A stretch of 64,000 bases of DNA from Martinezella lusitana (GCF_900094565.1 NZ_FMAF01000011.1:115837-179836), one strand, 5' to 3'. Counted from the first letter of the stretch, positions 17,442 through 26,918 are shown. Made by a program: numbers and translations. The notes: a model not told the origin generated them from the letters alone.

Positions 17442-17762
17442 CCGATCGGAATCTCGCCTGTCCGCACTCCGCAAGCCACTCGGGCGTCGCCCACCCCATT
17501 CGACATCTGGCTTTTACAGTTGATGGGATACGAACCCGCGACCCAATACTATGATTTGCCATCCACATGATATCGTTGGCTCTTCGCATTAACCCGTGCC
17601 GTGGTAGCTGCATCGAACGCTGCGGAGTATTGTGGGAAGCAGCTACCAGAGAACGGGTTGGTTAAACCTGGATCGCCTACGATTGCTGACTGATCCGCAC
17701 GATCAACACCACGTTCTCTCCTAGTTCTGACATTGGACATCAAGATGCAACGCATTGCCAGC
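17442..17762. other. Intergenic gap between abiEii and gajB
   Basis: About 320 bases separating two converging defence modules. A short GGGTTCG-TATCCC T-arm-like piece lies on the minus strand near 17524-17545, but no tRNA can be folded from it. No coding sequence or terminator is supported. Confidence 0.4.
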
Positions 17763-19205
17763 TCAGTTGGTCGTGAACTTCTCAGAAATGGAAATAATGC
17801 GCATGGTCTTCGTGGCGCGAGTGAGAGCCACGTACCAGTCCCGATTAGTCATGGTTTCCGAAGACACAATAATTGCACGGTCAAATTCCAGCCCTTTGAC
17901 CAGAAGAGTGCTTCCGATGCTGCGATCACCTAGCCGCCGACCTGCATGGCGAACTCGATTTTGAACGTCCCATACAGAGTCGCTAAGAGTGGCGAGTTGG
18001 CGGGCCGCCTTGTTCTGCAGGGCGTCTCGCATCGCGTAGAACATCTCGCGTCGATAGAGATGAGCGTCAGGCCGATCCCGCATTCCCTGAAGAAACGCCA
18101 GCATGGCCAGTTCTCCGCCTGTGGCGACGACGTCGTCAATTGCTGGGAAAAGAAAGCCAAACTTCGTTTGACCGCGACGCCGGCCCTGTTGGCGAGCGTC
18201 GATGGCCTTATTCAGCTCTGCTTTGTCGGCGCCAGTCATGCACTTGGCGGCGAAGTTGAGCAGTAACTTCAGGCGCGCGACGCCGGTCGTGGCGTCAATT
18301 GTGCGCGCCGCCGAATGCAGCGTCTTGCAGCTAACGGCCTCGATATTTGAGAAGCCTTGTTTTGCAAGCTTCTTGCCAAGGGCGGATCTGCGATTTTCGC
18401 TGACGCTGTCGCCGATAACGATGAGGTTGCCGAGGTCGTTTTCGTCCATCGCCTCGAGGCACTGGCCGACAACCGTTTTTTGGTGAAGTTTGGCGTCAGC
18501 GGGCAATGCCTTCCAGGTCACGCATTTGGGTCGGGAGCTCAGGTCGATCTGATTGTTGCGCTCCAGTCCGGCGCGAACCGCGCCGAGCCACTCAGCCAAT
18601 TCCTCGTTGTTCTCCCTCTTCCAACGCCAGGGCGTAAGCAGCTCTGCAGCACGTGCGAATGTGGGGAAGACGTCAGTGGTCCAGTCGACGGGCTGCTGAT
18701 TGCGAAAGTCGAAGATCGCCTGCATCGGATCGCCAAAAACGCATGTCGGGAGAAGGTTCGCCAAACGTTCAACGACCTGATGCTGTTGCACGGTGCAATC
18801 TTGGTATTCATCGACGAAGCAGCCGCCATATGAAGCGATCAGCACGCCGTCGACTGCGCCGCTGTCGAGGAGGCGTGCTCCGGCCGAATAGACGCCGTCC
18901 CATTCCGCGGTTGTTGTCGGAACGGTCGCAGTGATCCCCGAGCGCTGCGGAAATGAAGCGGCGAACCTCAGGCACCAGCCAGCAATGGTGTCGACGCGGT
19001 ACTTGTCATTCGGAACGCGATATTTCTTCATCCGCCGAGTGATTGCGTCCACGCCGGCATGCGTATGTGTGAGGATCAGCCGTCGCCGACTGGAGATCGC
19101 AACGGCGAGAGCGATCTGTTCGGTCTTGCCACATCCAGCGGCGGCGACGATGCTCCCACGGCGGATGCCGGCGGCGAGCCGGGAAATTTCTTGATCATCC
19201 GCCAT
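17763..19205 (-). CDS. gajB: Gabija protein GajB, UvrD-like helicase
   Basis: 480-residue superfamily 1 helicase-like protein, the second component of the Gabija anti-phage system. Walker A is AAGCGKTE (residues 22-29), motif II is DEYQD (132-136), GDP follows at 158-160, and the C-terminal part carries KGLEFDRAII and YVALTRA, equivalent to UvrD motifs V and VI. In characterised Gabija systems GajB binds the GajA nuclease and is thought to be triggered by phage DNA processing. Its start overlaps the gajA 3' end by 11 bases, so translation is probably coupled. Length is typical for GajB. Confidence 0.9.
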   Translation of the reverse strand: MADDQEISRLAAGIRRGSIVAAAGCGKTEQIALAVAISSRRRLILTHTHAGVDAITRRMKKYRVPNDKYRVDTIAGWCLRFAASFPQRSGITATVPTTTAEWDGVYSAGARLLDSGAVDGVLIASYGGCFVDEYQDCTVQQHQVVERLANLLPTCVFGDPMQAIFDFRNQQPVDWTTDVFPTFARAAELLTPWRWKRENNEELAEWLGAVRAGLERNNQIDLSSRPKCVTWKALPADAKLHQKTVVGQCLEAMDENDLGNLIVIGDSVSENRRSALGKKLAKQGFSNIEAVSCKTLHSAARTIDATTGVARLKLLLNFAAKCMTGADKAELNKAIDARQQGRRRGQTKFGFLFPAIDDVVATGGELAMLAFLQGMRDRPDAHLYRREMFYAMRDALQNKAARQLATLSDSVWDVQNRVRHAGRRLGDRSIGSTLLVKGLEFDRAIIVSSETMTNRDWYVALTRATKTMRIISISEKFTTN

Positions 19206-20925
19206 CGACCCAGCTCCGTATCGCGACGATACCCTTTGCGAGGGGCGTTTTGGGGATGGCTGTGAGGTTTGGCCCGATCACGGTGGAGAGCCGCTCTCCC
19301 CGCGTGATGTCCTTGAACCAGCTTTTATCTTTCGCGACCTTGCCGAGAACGCGGCGCACTTGCTCAGAATCACGGTCACCGCCCAGCTTCGCGTCGGTGG
19401 CTGTTGGCTGACCGGCGGCGGACAAGGCGTTGTCCATGACGGCCATGACGCTGATCTGTCCATTGAAGTCGATAGCGAGTTTGATCATAGCGCGAACACC
19501 TTCCCAGGGTAGGTCAAGGAAGAGCCGTTCTTCCGTCGAGCATTCGTCCGGCCACTGATGGACGACTGCCCCTTTGTCTTTGGCTCTTTTTAGCGCGTCT
19601 TGGTTCGGTGGTTCATCGGAATCAAGAAGGAGGAAGACGTCATAGCCGAGATCCCGGAGGTGCTCGGCGACGAGCGGCGCGTTGTCTTTGCCACCGCCAT
19701 CGATGGCGACGACGCTTTGCAAAGCGAAGGAGTCCTGCTCTAGCGTTTGCCACCAATCGTCCAGACCGCGTGCGAGGCCTTGCTCGGTCCGGCCTTCACC
19801 TACGATGACTTTGCGAACGAGGAACGCTTCGGGCGTCCCTCGAAGATGTCGTTGTGCGGTGTTGGGGTCTTTCGCCGTCGCTGCGACTGAGGCGACCGTC
19901 GTGGTGCCGCCTTTTGCGCGGACGGCAAAGATGTCCGCGGCGGTTAGCTCTCGAATGACGACCGGCGAGTGCGTCGTGGCGAATATCTGAGGCTGTCCGG
20001 CGCCTTCGTTCGTCTTGGGCGTTTTCAAGTATTTAAGGAGGCGCGCGACGCGATGCGGCTCTAGGCCGTGTTCGATCTCATCGATGATCGCGATGTGAGG
20101 TGGGCCTGCGTCATGTTGCAGGGCCGACACCAGCAAGCGGGCGGAACCCGTGCCCAGTCGGCGTAGGGGGAGACTGCCGTCATGAAGTGAAATACCCCCA
20201 GACGTGAGGCTGACACCCTGGACGTCGAGTTCAGCAGTAAATTTGCCTCGAACTGGAACCGCAAACAGCTTGCTGAGTTCTTCGGCGCGGTCCACGGCTT
20301 TCTTGAAGACACCTTGATCTGCCGCCTTGAAAGACATGCGGGCCGCGCGGCCCGCCTCTGCGAGCTGAAGACTGAACCCTTCGCCCGCCTCGCCAATACG
20401 TGTGAGCACTGACGTTCGGCCCCAGCCGAGATGCCTTTCGGCGAAAGGGCCTAGCCGATTGGTGGCCAACTGCTTGGCGTCTTTGTACCTTACGGTCGGC
20501 GGATCGATCTCGGCAGCGTCTATACGATCGTTGTGAATGGACCATCGCGCTTCGAGCGATTGGTCGATTACGACCATAATAGAGAGAGCCTCGTCGAGGC
20601 CTACGACCGGCTCGTCGATGATCGTTGCGGCCACTGGATCCCAACCGCGCAAATGAAGGCCGTAGCGATCTTCAGTGATGAAGCTGGGAGGGAGCCCAGA
20701 CAGCGTGATGATGATCCGTATGGGATCTTTGATATTCAAATCGTAGAAATCGCAATCGTCTGCGAAGATAAACGAACGCGGATTTAAGCACAGCTCGATT
20801 GCGTCAAGGATCGTAGTTTTGGTGGAGTCGCCTGGCCCGATAAGGCAGTTCATACCGGCGGCGGGGGCCCATGTAAGGTTCTTGATGCCTCTGAAGTTCT
20901 CGATCTCGATGAAGACGATGCGCAT
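19195..20925 (-). CDS. gajA: Gabija protein GajA, OLD-family ATPase with TOPRIM nuclease
   Basis: 576-residue nuclease of the OLD family, core of the Gabija system. The N-terminal ABC-type ATPase has a variant Walker A GPGDSTKT (residues 30-37), a signature-like RRLGTGSARL (255-264), Walker B IAIIDEIEHG (about 278-287) and ATTHSP (316-321). The C-terminal TOPRIM domain has VGEGRTE with Glu377 and LLLDSDE with Asp435/Asp437 as metal ligands. Known GajA is a sequence-specific DNA nickase held in check by cellular nucleotides. Full length with catalytic residues present. A GIY-YIG-like gene ends 170 bases upstream on the same strand. Confidence 0.91.
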   Translation of the reverse strand: MRIVFIEIENFRGIKNLTWAPAAGMNCLIGPGDSTKTTILDAIELCLNPRSFIFADDCDFYDLNIKDPIRIIITLSGLPPSFITEDRYGLHLRGWDPVAATIIDEPVVGLDEALSIMVVIDQSLEARWSIHNDRIDAAEIDPPTVRYKDAKQLATNRLGPFAERHLGWGRTSVLTRIGEAGEGFSLQLAEAGRAARMSFKAADQGVFKKAVDRAEELSKLFAVPVRGKFTAELDVQGVSLTSGGISLHDGSLPLRRLGTGSARLLVSALQHDAGPPHIAIIDEIEHGLEPHRVARLLKYLKTPKTNEGAGQPQIFATTHSPVVIRELTAADIFAVRAKGGTTTVASVAATAKDPNTAQRHLRGTPEAFLVRKVIVGEGRTEQGLARGLDDWWQTLEQDSFALQSVVAIDGGGKDNAPLVAEHLRDLGYDVFLLLDSDEPPNQDALKRAKDKGAVVHQWPDECSTEERLFLDLPWEGVRAMIKLAIDFNGQISVMAVMDNALSAAGQPTATDAKLGGDRDSEQVRRVLGKVAKDKSWFKDITRGERLSTVIGPNLTAIPKTPLAKGIVAIRSWVDGG

Positions 20926-21095
20926 TCCATGCCCCCAACGGCTAACTCATGTGGTCAGTTCCAATTTCGTCTCTACTTGACGCTCGAAACTCGGTTCAGC
21001 CGAACTTCAAGTTTTTCATATCCCCAAACGCTCGTTTTCACTTTAAAGCGACGTGGGTTGCTCACTCGGATACCCAGTATTGGCGCCCCTGATAC

Positions 21096-22118
21096 TCAAT
21101 CGGCCGGCGGTTCGCTTGCCAAGGCTTCCTTGCCACCCGAAGGATAGTCGACGCCGGATATGAAGAGAGAGACTGTGTCACCTTCGACGAAGATGCTGTC
21201 CGCTTCGCTGGTATGGGAGCCAGTGAGAGGATCTCGCGCTCCCGACATTTGACCATGTGCCGTGTTAAACGTGATGCTTTCACCGATGACGTAGCCGTAT
21301 CGGACATAGTCGGACCCGTGCAAACCGTCTGCGCCCTTCGGGTAATTGGCGAACTTCACGACGTTGTACTGCGGTTTCAGGAGGCTGACGAAGGCCTTCT
21401 CGGCATCGGCGACGATACGCTTGTGATCGTAAGCCCCGCTGAAGTCCTCGTTTTCGAAGTCGTGGTCCGGTTCGAAAGTGGTCATGATCAATGGCTGAGC
21501 GCGAAATAGGAAGAGCATAATCTCGTCCGAAACGCGTGCGCCAGGGTATCGTTGCGGTTCGTTGGAGAGGATCTCCATGCGCGCTTTGTGGCCGCGGCTG
21601 ATGAGGCGGTCGAAGCTGTCGCCGACCTTCGCGATACCCACATAGAGCAGATCATAGGTGGCCGCTTTTGTGTAGCGCTCGAAACCGGTGATGCCGGAAC
21701 GTCCGCGTGAGCGATCCCAGATTAACTTTTCCGTCGTGAACCATTCGAGGACTGTCGATCCCGGTTCGTCGACCGGCCCATCCCAGAGTCGTATCAGCTT
21801 ATTGCCGGCCTCTATCCAGTAGGTACTGCTTGGAGCTGCGGCAACGCCGGGGAGCGCGCGCAAATTGAGGGCAACTGCATCGACGCAGTCGTCGCCGACA
21901 AAGAAATCCAGCGTCATCACGTGGGCATCGGCGTCGACGGCAACGTTCCGGAAAGTTGCCTCGGCGCGACCGCCGATCATGTAAAAGTCACTCCCGCGCC
22001 AGAGCTCCTCGACCTCGGGAACGTGCTGGAGCCATACTGCCTCTTGGCTGGATATAGGCGGATAAACCGTCTCCATGACAGTCAGCTTAACCTTTTTCTT
22101 CGTTGATGCGTTCGTCAT
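21096..22118 (-). CDS. GIY-YIG-like putative nuclease upstream of Gabija
   Basis: 340-residue protein of no family I can name confidently. The middle looks like a diverged GIY-YIG fold: YDLLYVGIA (155-163), an Arg/His-containing FDRLISRGHKARMEIL after it, a Glu in DAEKAFVSLLKPQYN (Glu240) and Asn252. These are the positions where GIY-YIG enzymes carry their catalytic Tyr, Arg, Glu and Asn. The N-terminal 150 residues and the tail are unassigned. It is divergent from hamA and co-directional with gajA, so it could be an accessory of Gabija or an independent defence gene. Confidence 0.55.
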   Translation of the reverse strand: MTNASTKKKVKLTVMETVYPPISSQEAVWLQHVPEVEELWRGSDFYMIGGRAEATFRNVAVDADAHVMTLDFFVGDDCVDAVALNLRALPGVAAAPSSTYWIEAGNKLIRLWDGPVDEPGSTVLEWFTTEKLIWDRSRGRSGITGFERYTKAATYDLLYVGIAKVGDSFDRLISRGHKARMEILSNEPQRYPGARVSDEIMLFLFRAQPLIMTTFEPDHDFENEDFSGAYDHKRIVADAEKAFVSLLKPQYNVVKFANYPKGADGLHGSDYVRYGYVIGESITFNTAHGQMSGARDPLTGSHTSEADSIFVEGDTVSLFISGVDYPSGGKEALASEPPAD

Positions 22119-22245
22119 GGTTCAACGACCGTATCGTAGCCGAGTCGCTCTCTCGAAAAGAATAGGTCGGAAAAATGTAACGTCATAAGGCCAAATGTCT
22201 TTCACGAGCCTCCCTACACTTGCAGTGCCTCGGATTGATTCGCAA

Positions 22246-22251
22246 TATAAT
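22246..22251 (+). promoter_or_regulatory. Consensus -10 box ahead of hamA
   Basis: Perfect TATAAT inside the short inverted repeat GCAAT-ATA-ATTGC (22243-22255), 28 bases before the hamA ATG. A TTGCAG at 22220-22225 is 20 bases upstream, long for a -35 spacing. A start near 22258 would exclude the longer reading frame from ATG 22220 and supports the hamA start at 22280. Confidence 0.5.
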
Positions 22252-22279
22252 TGCAAATGATTCTTTAGGGTGGGGGAAC

Positions 22280-23227
22280 ATGGCAGAGATCACCGGTGAA
22301 GTGCTTGACGCAATTTTATCGGGCGATCCAGACGAGTTGGGCGTTCATTTACATCTCGTCGAACGTGACATTGTAATCGATGGCCACAAGGTTACGGTGT
22401 ACTGCCATTGTTTGGCGACTGATGGAAACGGCAAGGTAAAGCTGAAGCGGCTCGCCGAATTCATGCGCCATGCAGCTGCCGATTACGCCATCCCTCGGAC
22501 ACGCATTGAAGAGGCAAGGCAGCGGGATGCAAAGTTCCGATCCACATCGGCAATCGCAGCGTTGCACGAAAAAGCAAGAGCGGTGTTCACCGATCTGGCC
22601 AAGACCGGCGAGGGAGGCGAAATGCTCTTGTTCCTCTTGGCAGAGCGATTTTTGGGTATCCCGCACGTCCTCTGCAAGATGGATCTCAAGACTGACAGCC
22701 GGATGCACTATCATGGCGCCGACGGCGTCTATGCATCGGTTTCTGACGACGGGAAATTGAAGCTCTTCTGGGGCGAATCCAAGGTCTATAAGGATCCCAC
22801 TGACGCAATTCGCGACTGCCTCAGTTCCCTGGCGCCATTTTTGATTGAGGAAGACCATCTTGGATCATCCCGAGAGCGCGACTTGATGCTTTTGAGTGAT
22901 AAGGCGGACCTCGGCGATCCGGAATTGTCGGGCGCCTTCCGTCGCTTCTTCGACACGAGTTCACCACTCTCGAACAGAGTCGAATACTGCGGGGTAGCGT
23001 TGGTTGGCTTTGATGCAGATTTCTACCCTGAAGACGATGGACCAGGTGTACTCGAGGATATGGTGGACGCCGCAAAGAAAGGTCTGAAAGTCTGGTCGAC
23101 ATCGGTAGGACGAAGGCTGGCCGCAGAGAAGCTTCAGCATTTCGATATCCATTTTCTCTGCCTGCCGCTTCCTTCCGTCGACAAGTTCAGAGAAGCGTTC
23201 CTTGAGGCGATGGGCGCTGATGTCTGA
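22280..23227 (+). CDS. hamA: Hachiman protein HamA (DUF1837 nuclease)
   Basis: 315-residue effector of the Hachiman anti-phage system. The DUF1837 domain is a PD-(D/E)XK nuclease; the visible active-site set is Glu114 in GEMLLFLLAERF, Asp148 in GADGVY and Glu166-Ser-Lys168 in WGESKVY. In studied Hachiman systems HamA is held by the HamB helicase and released to degrade DNA when damage is sensed. The start at ATG 22280 is preceded by GGGTGGGGG. It overlaps hamB by 8 bases. All expected catalytic positions are intact. Confidence 0.9.
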   Translation: MAEITGEVLDAILSGDPDELGVHLHLVERDIVIDGHKVTVYCHCLATDGNGKVKLKRLAEFMRHAAADYAIPRTRIEEARQRDAKFRSTSAIAALHEKARAVFTDLAKTGEGGEMLLFLLAERFLGIPHVLCKMDLKTDSRMHYHGADGVYASVSDDGKLKLFWGESKVYKDPTDAIRDCLSSLAPFLIEEDHLGSSRERDLMLLSDKADLGDPELSGAFRRFFDTSSPLSNRVEYCGVALVGFDADFYPEDDGPGVLEDMVDAAKKGLKVWSTSVGRRLAAEKLQHFDIHFLCLPLPSVDKFREAFLEAMGADV

Positions 23228-25823
23228 AACCGAACTTCAAGATTGGCTTTACGAGACGTCGTTGCGCAGCGAGTTACAAACGCTTGGCCTGGTCACCACT
23301 CTTCTGGAGCTCGACAATGTAGCTCAGGAGCAAGCGCTGGCGGATGTCACGTTTGATTGGCAGCGTTTGCTGTTCGCCGCGAGCATCCTTTCGCGCTCGA
23401 AGAAGCGTCTGCACCGCGAAGCAAGCCTTCGCATCGCGACCGGAGCGATGTTGCTTCCGACTTCAGATCCAGTTCGCGACGCAGCCGCGGTGTTGTTTGA
23501 TAAGCTGTCAAACCGCCGTTCGGTGGTTTTGGCTGAGCAGCGCGGACGGCTAAAGCCGGATCTGGAAGCAAGGCTCGGCGTCGCGCTCAGAATTGAAGAC
23601 CAACGTAAGCAGCTCGAGAGCTCTATCCTCTTGGAGGCGACGGGCGAGCGCTTGCCAGTCAACGAATTTCAACTTGAGTTCTGGCGCGCAGCTGGTCAGG
23701 AGCGGGCTTGGCTGTCTGCCTCCGCACCCACTGCATCTGGCAAAACCTTCCTTGTCTTGAAGTGGCTTGTCGATTGTATAGCAACCGAGAAGATCCGGCG
23801 GGCGGTCTACCTTGCGCCGACGCGCGCTCTTGTCTCGGAAATCGAGTCGTCTCTGGCTGATGTCGCCGCTCAGTCCGGGCTCGATATCGAGATCTCGTCA
23901 CTTCCTTCGGCGCAGAAATACGCTGCCGCGGAGAAATCTGGCAAGCGATGCGTCTTCGTCTTCACCCAAGAGCGATTGCATCTTCTGGCCAACCTGTTGC
24001 ACGAGCGTGTCGACATCGATCTCGTTGTCGTCGACGAGGCTCACAAGATCGGTGATCCACAGCGCGGTGTCATCCTGCAGGACGCCATTGAGCGCCTGCT
24101 CCGATCAAGCCCGAAGATGCGTGTAACATTCGTAAGCCCTGCCACACAGAATCCGGAAGTGCTGCTCGACGACGCACCGGAGAGCACGCCAACAATTCCG
24201 ATAGACAGCGATGTGGCGACCGTGTTGCAAAACATCGTGGTCGCTCATCAAGTTCCGGCCAAGCCAGCTAAATGGGCACTCAAGTTTCGGCACAATGAAG
24301 AATACCTGCCTCTTGGGACGCTAACGCTTGCAAATAAGCCAGGCACCCTGACGAAAAGGCTGGCCTTCATTGCAGCAGCCATTGGTGAGCGGGGCGGCAC
24401 GCTTGTTTACGCGAATGGGGCGGCCGAGGCCGAGGACGTCGCGGATCTCATCAGCCAGTTGCTTCCGAAAAGGAAAGAGATCGACCAGGAACTGGCCGAC
24501 CTTGCAGACCTTGCGCGAAAGTGCGTGCACAAAAGCTACAGGTTGGCACCACTGGTGGAAGCCGGCGTCGCTTTCCACTACGGAAACATGCCTTCACTTA
24601 TCCGCTTGGAAGTTGAGCGTCTATTCAAAACAGGAAAACTCAAGTTTCTCGTCTGCACGTCCACGCTGATAGAGGGCGTCAACCTGTCCTGCAGGACCAT
24701 TGTGGTTCGCGGTCCCCGCAAAGGCAAAAAGACGCCCATGGAGCCGCAGGATTTCTGGAACCTTGCTGGTAGGGCTGGCAGATGGGGAGACGAATTCCAG
24801 GGTAACATCATCTGCATCGACGCTTCCGATGAAAAAGCGTGGCCATCCGGCGTTCCACAGCGGACCCGGTATCCGATCCGGCGAGAGACAGATACCGCTC
24901 TTTCGAAACTCGAAGAGCTCGCCGCTTACATTGAACAGCGACCATTGGGTGTGGACCTTGACCCCGCGCAGGTCCGTGCCTTCGAGCAGGTGGGCGCCTA
25001 TTTGACGACGGCTTTCATTCGCGATCGCTCTCTGATGGGTGCGCCGTGGGCGAAGCGCCAGCCCGTCGCCAACTTGCAACGTCTCGAACAAGCACTCGCC
25101 AAAGCGACAGTAGGTCTCGATGTCGCGGCCGACACTGGCGCTCGAAACCCCGGTGTAAGCCTGATCGGGTTGCAGAGGTTGCTGGAATTCTTTCGTAGCT
25201 ACCCGGGTCCGCCTGAAGACCTGTTGCCTGCACCATCCGAGAGTGATGATGCATATGACCGCTTTTCGAACATGATGGAGAGGATCAATGACAACGTCCT
25301 TACCGTCTTCTTGCCGAAAACGCTGATACCCTTGCATTCGCTGACAGTCTTGCAGTGGCTCAAGGGCTTCTCTTTGCCGACGATCATACGCAAGAGGATC
25401 GAGTATCTACAACGCCGCGACGGTGAGGTCGATACGGCCGGCATCATTCGAAATACGCTCGAGATGATTGAAGGCACGGCTCGCTTCTTAGCTCCTCGGT
25501 ATTTCTCTGCGTATGTCGATGTGTTGAACCAGCATTTGAAGGCAATAGATCGGGAAGACCTGATCGACAGCGACCTAGATATCGGCGTTGCCCTGGAATT
25601 TGGCGTGAGTTCCGTGACCCTGCGCTCATTGATGGAGCTTGGCATGTCACGCATTGGCGCGGTGGCGCTTTACGAGATTGTGGCCGTGGATGACCTCGAC
25701 GAGGCGGCGTGTATTCAATGGGTCGTTGACCGGCGTGACCAGTTGGATGCCATCGGCTTGCCGTCAATCGTCGTCCGCGAGGTACGCGAGAAAGTCCTCA
25801 CAAAAGCGTTGTTGAAGGAGTAG
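23220..25823 (+). CDS. hamB: Hachiman protein HamB, superfamily 2 helicase
   Basis: 867-residue DEAH-type helicase forming the sensor of Hachiman. Walker A is APTASGKTF (169-177), the DEAH box is VVDEAHKIG (Asp272-His275), FVSPAT is motif III, and the second helicase lobe carries TSTLIEGVN and QDFWNLAGRAGRWG (motif VI). Characterised HamB proteins translocate on DNA and license HamA. I start it at ATG 23220 inside the end of hamA, where overlap suggests translational coupling; the upstream extension from 23202 is hamA sequence. Its stop is 3 bases before the start of a third gene. Confidence 0.91.
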   Translation: MSETELQDWLYETSLRSELQTLGLVTTLLELDNVAQEQALADVTFDWQRLLFAASILSRSKKRLHREASLRIATGAMLLPTSDPVRDAAAVLFDKLSNRRSVVLAEQRGRLKPDLEARLGVALRIEDQRKQLESSILLEATGERLPVNEFQLEFWRAAGQERAWLSASAPTASGKTFLVLKWLVDCIATEKIRRAVYLAPTRALVSEIESSLADVAAQSGLDIEISSLPSAQKYAAAEKSGKRCVFVFTQERLHLLANLLHERVDIDLVVVDEAHKIGDPQRGVILQDAIERLLRSSPKMRVTFVSPATQNPEVLLDDAPESTPTIPIDSDVATVLQNIVVAHQVPAKPAKWALKFRHNEEYLPLGTLTLANKPGTLTKRLAFIAAAIGERGGTLVYANGAAEAEDVADLISQLLPKRKEIDQELADLADLARKCVHKSYRLAPLVEAGVAFHYGNMPSLIRLEVERLFKTGKLKFLVCTSTLIEGVNLSCRTIVVRGPRKGKKTPMEPQDFWNLAGRAGRWGDEFQGNIICIDASDEKAWPSGVPQRTRYPIRRETDTALSKLEELAAYIEQRPLGVDLDPAQVRAFEQVGAYLTTAFIRDRSLMGAPWAKRQPVANLQRLEQALAKATVGLDVAADTGARNPGVSLIGLQRLLEFFRSYPGPPEDLLPAPSESDDAYDRFSNMMERINDNVLTVFLPKTLIPLHSLTVLQWLKGFSLPTIIRKRIEYLQRRDGEVDTAGIIRNTLEMIEGTARFLAPRYFSAYVDVLNQHLKAIDREDLIDSDLDIGVALEFGVSSVTLRSLMELGMSRIGAVALYEIVAVDDLDEAACIQWVVDRRDQLDAIGLPSIVVREVREKVLTKALLKE

Positions 25824-25826
25824 CAG

Positions 25827-26564
25827 ATGGCAAAGTCGGTGGAGCTGTCGAACGGTCGGGTATGGAAGACCAAGAAGGCTGCTGAGCAGCATTTCCGAGA
25901 TATGCTAGCGCGCTATCGCGATGGCGACCACATATCGGATTATCAGGACCACATCGATCTGTCGGCGCTTCTGGAGCGTTTCGACCTGCTCGTTTCTGAC
26001 GGTCCCTCAAAAATCGGCGCCGGAATAAAGCGGTTTGAGAGGCGGTTGAACAAAGGAGACGGTTGGTCGAGCCCAGGATTTTGGGTCGTGCGGGTGGACG
26101 GCACACCAACGGATTTCAGTTACGTCCAAGCGGTCGTCGGCCGTCCTAAGAGCGACGCAGACGAATTCTCGGTAGCCTGCCATAATGCTGTGTCGCGCGA
26201 CTTGCTGGGTATGAAGCAGAAACAGTTCGACCACTTCGCCGATGCTGACGGACTGATCGCGTGCGATATCACCGGCAACCTCGTTGCATATTCCGAGGCG
26301 CAGCTCAGCCATGCTCACCCTCCTTTCGGGATCATCGTGAAAGAATTCCGGAAATCCAAAGGCTGGGGGGACATTGTCCCACCTGGTATACTTACCGCGT
26401 CGGCCGACGCCCAAATATCAACCCACTTCGCAGATGACGCGATTGGTCGGGAGTTTCTGAATTTCCATCACGACCGGGCCGTTCTCAGGATCGTCGGCAA
26501 GGACAGACCTCCAACAAGCATGTCCGCAGCAATCACTGTTAATCGGCCGCTTCGTTTTCGATAG
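25827..26564 (+). CDS. DUF3223 family protein, third gene of the Hachiman operon
   Basis: 245-residue protein starting 3 bases after hamB. Residues about 18-105 fit DUF3223 (the DCL-related domain): FRDMLARYRDGDHIS, DLSALLERF, KIGAGIKRFE and FWVVRVDGTPTDFSY. The second half reads like a diverged HNH-type nuclease tail: R-D-L-L then CDITGNLVAYSEAQLSHAHPPF, followed by FLNFHHDRAVLRIV. In proteins I recall of this arrangement the Cys-x-x-TG and the His-rich segment frame the active site. Hachiman is normally described as two genes, so this is a candidate accessory nuclease or regulator. The family call is moderate and the role unknown. Confidence 0.6.
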   Translation: MAKSVELSNGRVWKTKKAAEQHFRDMLARYRDGDHISDYQDHIDLSALLERFDLLVSDGPSKIGAGIKRFERRLNKGDGWSSPGFWVVRVDGTPTDFSYVQAVVGRPKSDADEFSVACHNAVSRDLLGMKQKQFDHFADADGLIACDITGNLVAYSEAQLSHAHPPFGIIVKEFRKSKGWGDIVPPGILTASADAQISTHFADDAIGREFLNFHHDRAVLRIVGKDRPPTSMSAAITVNRPLRFR

Positions 26565-26577
26565 CGAGTATTAGAAG

Positions 26578-26918
26578 AACGATGCTGCCAATGAGAATGG
26601 CTACCGGAAGCTGGCCAAGAAAGGCAATATCCGGGATCATGCGCAGAAAGCGGTGGTGTGTCAGCTTACGCTCAGATCATTTCTGGTCATGCACAAGAGC
26701 TAAGGCTGTCGGTTGCGCGCACGACCAGGAAACAGACATGAAATGCGAGCAGGCTCACGAGCGAGATCCATAATGCCATCGGCCTCGGCGGCGCCTCGGA
26801 AGACGAGGAGAAGATGATGCTTCTGGCTATTGCGAAGCTGGAAGAAGAGGGCCTGATAAATATCGAAGACGCTCCCTTGGATAAGCCGATCGCGGAGAGG
26901 GAGAAGGCGGCCGGCTAG
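26578..26918 (+). pseudogene. Possible decayed coding remnants after the Hachiman operon
   Basis: Two short stretches read like pieces of protein without proper starts. One frame at 26578-26703 gives NDAANENGYRKLAKKG and on to a stop. Another frame at 26742-26918 gives an acidic helical segment ending PLDKPIAEREKAAG, with no start codon at its head and a stop immediately before. I cannot name the parent genes. The layout suggests disrupted genes at the right edge of the defence island. Confidence 0.25.

Noticed and set aside
17522..17545. T-arm-like sequence (GGGTTCG-TATCCC on the minus strand) suggesting a tRNA or attachment site
   Set aside because: No matching acceptor, D or anticodon arms can be built around it, and the presumed acceptor 3' end has no 5' partner upstream.
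22220..22279. 20-residue N-terminal extension of HamA from ATG 22220
   Set aside because: A TATAAT box lies inside the extension and a good ribosome binding site precedes ATG 22280.
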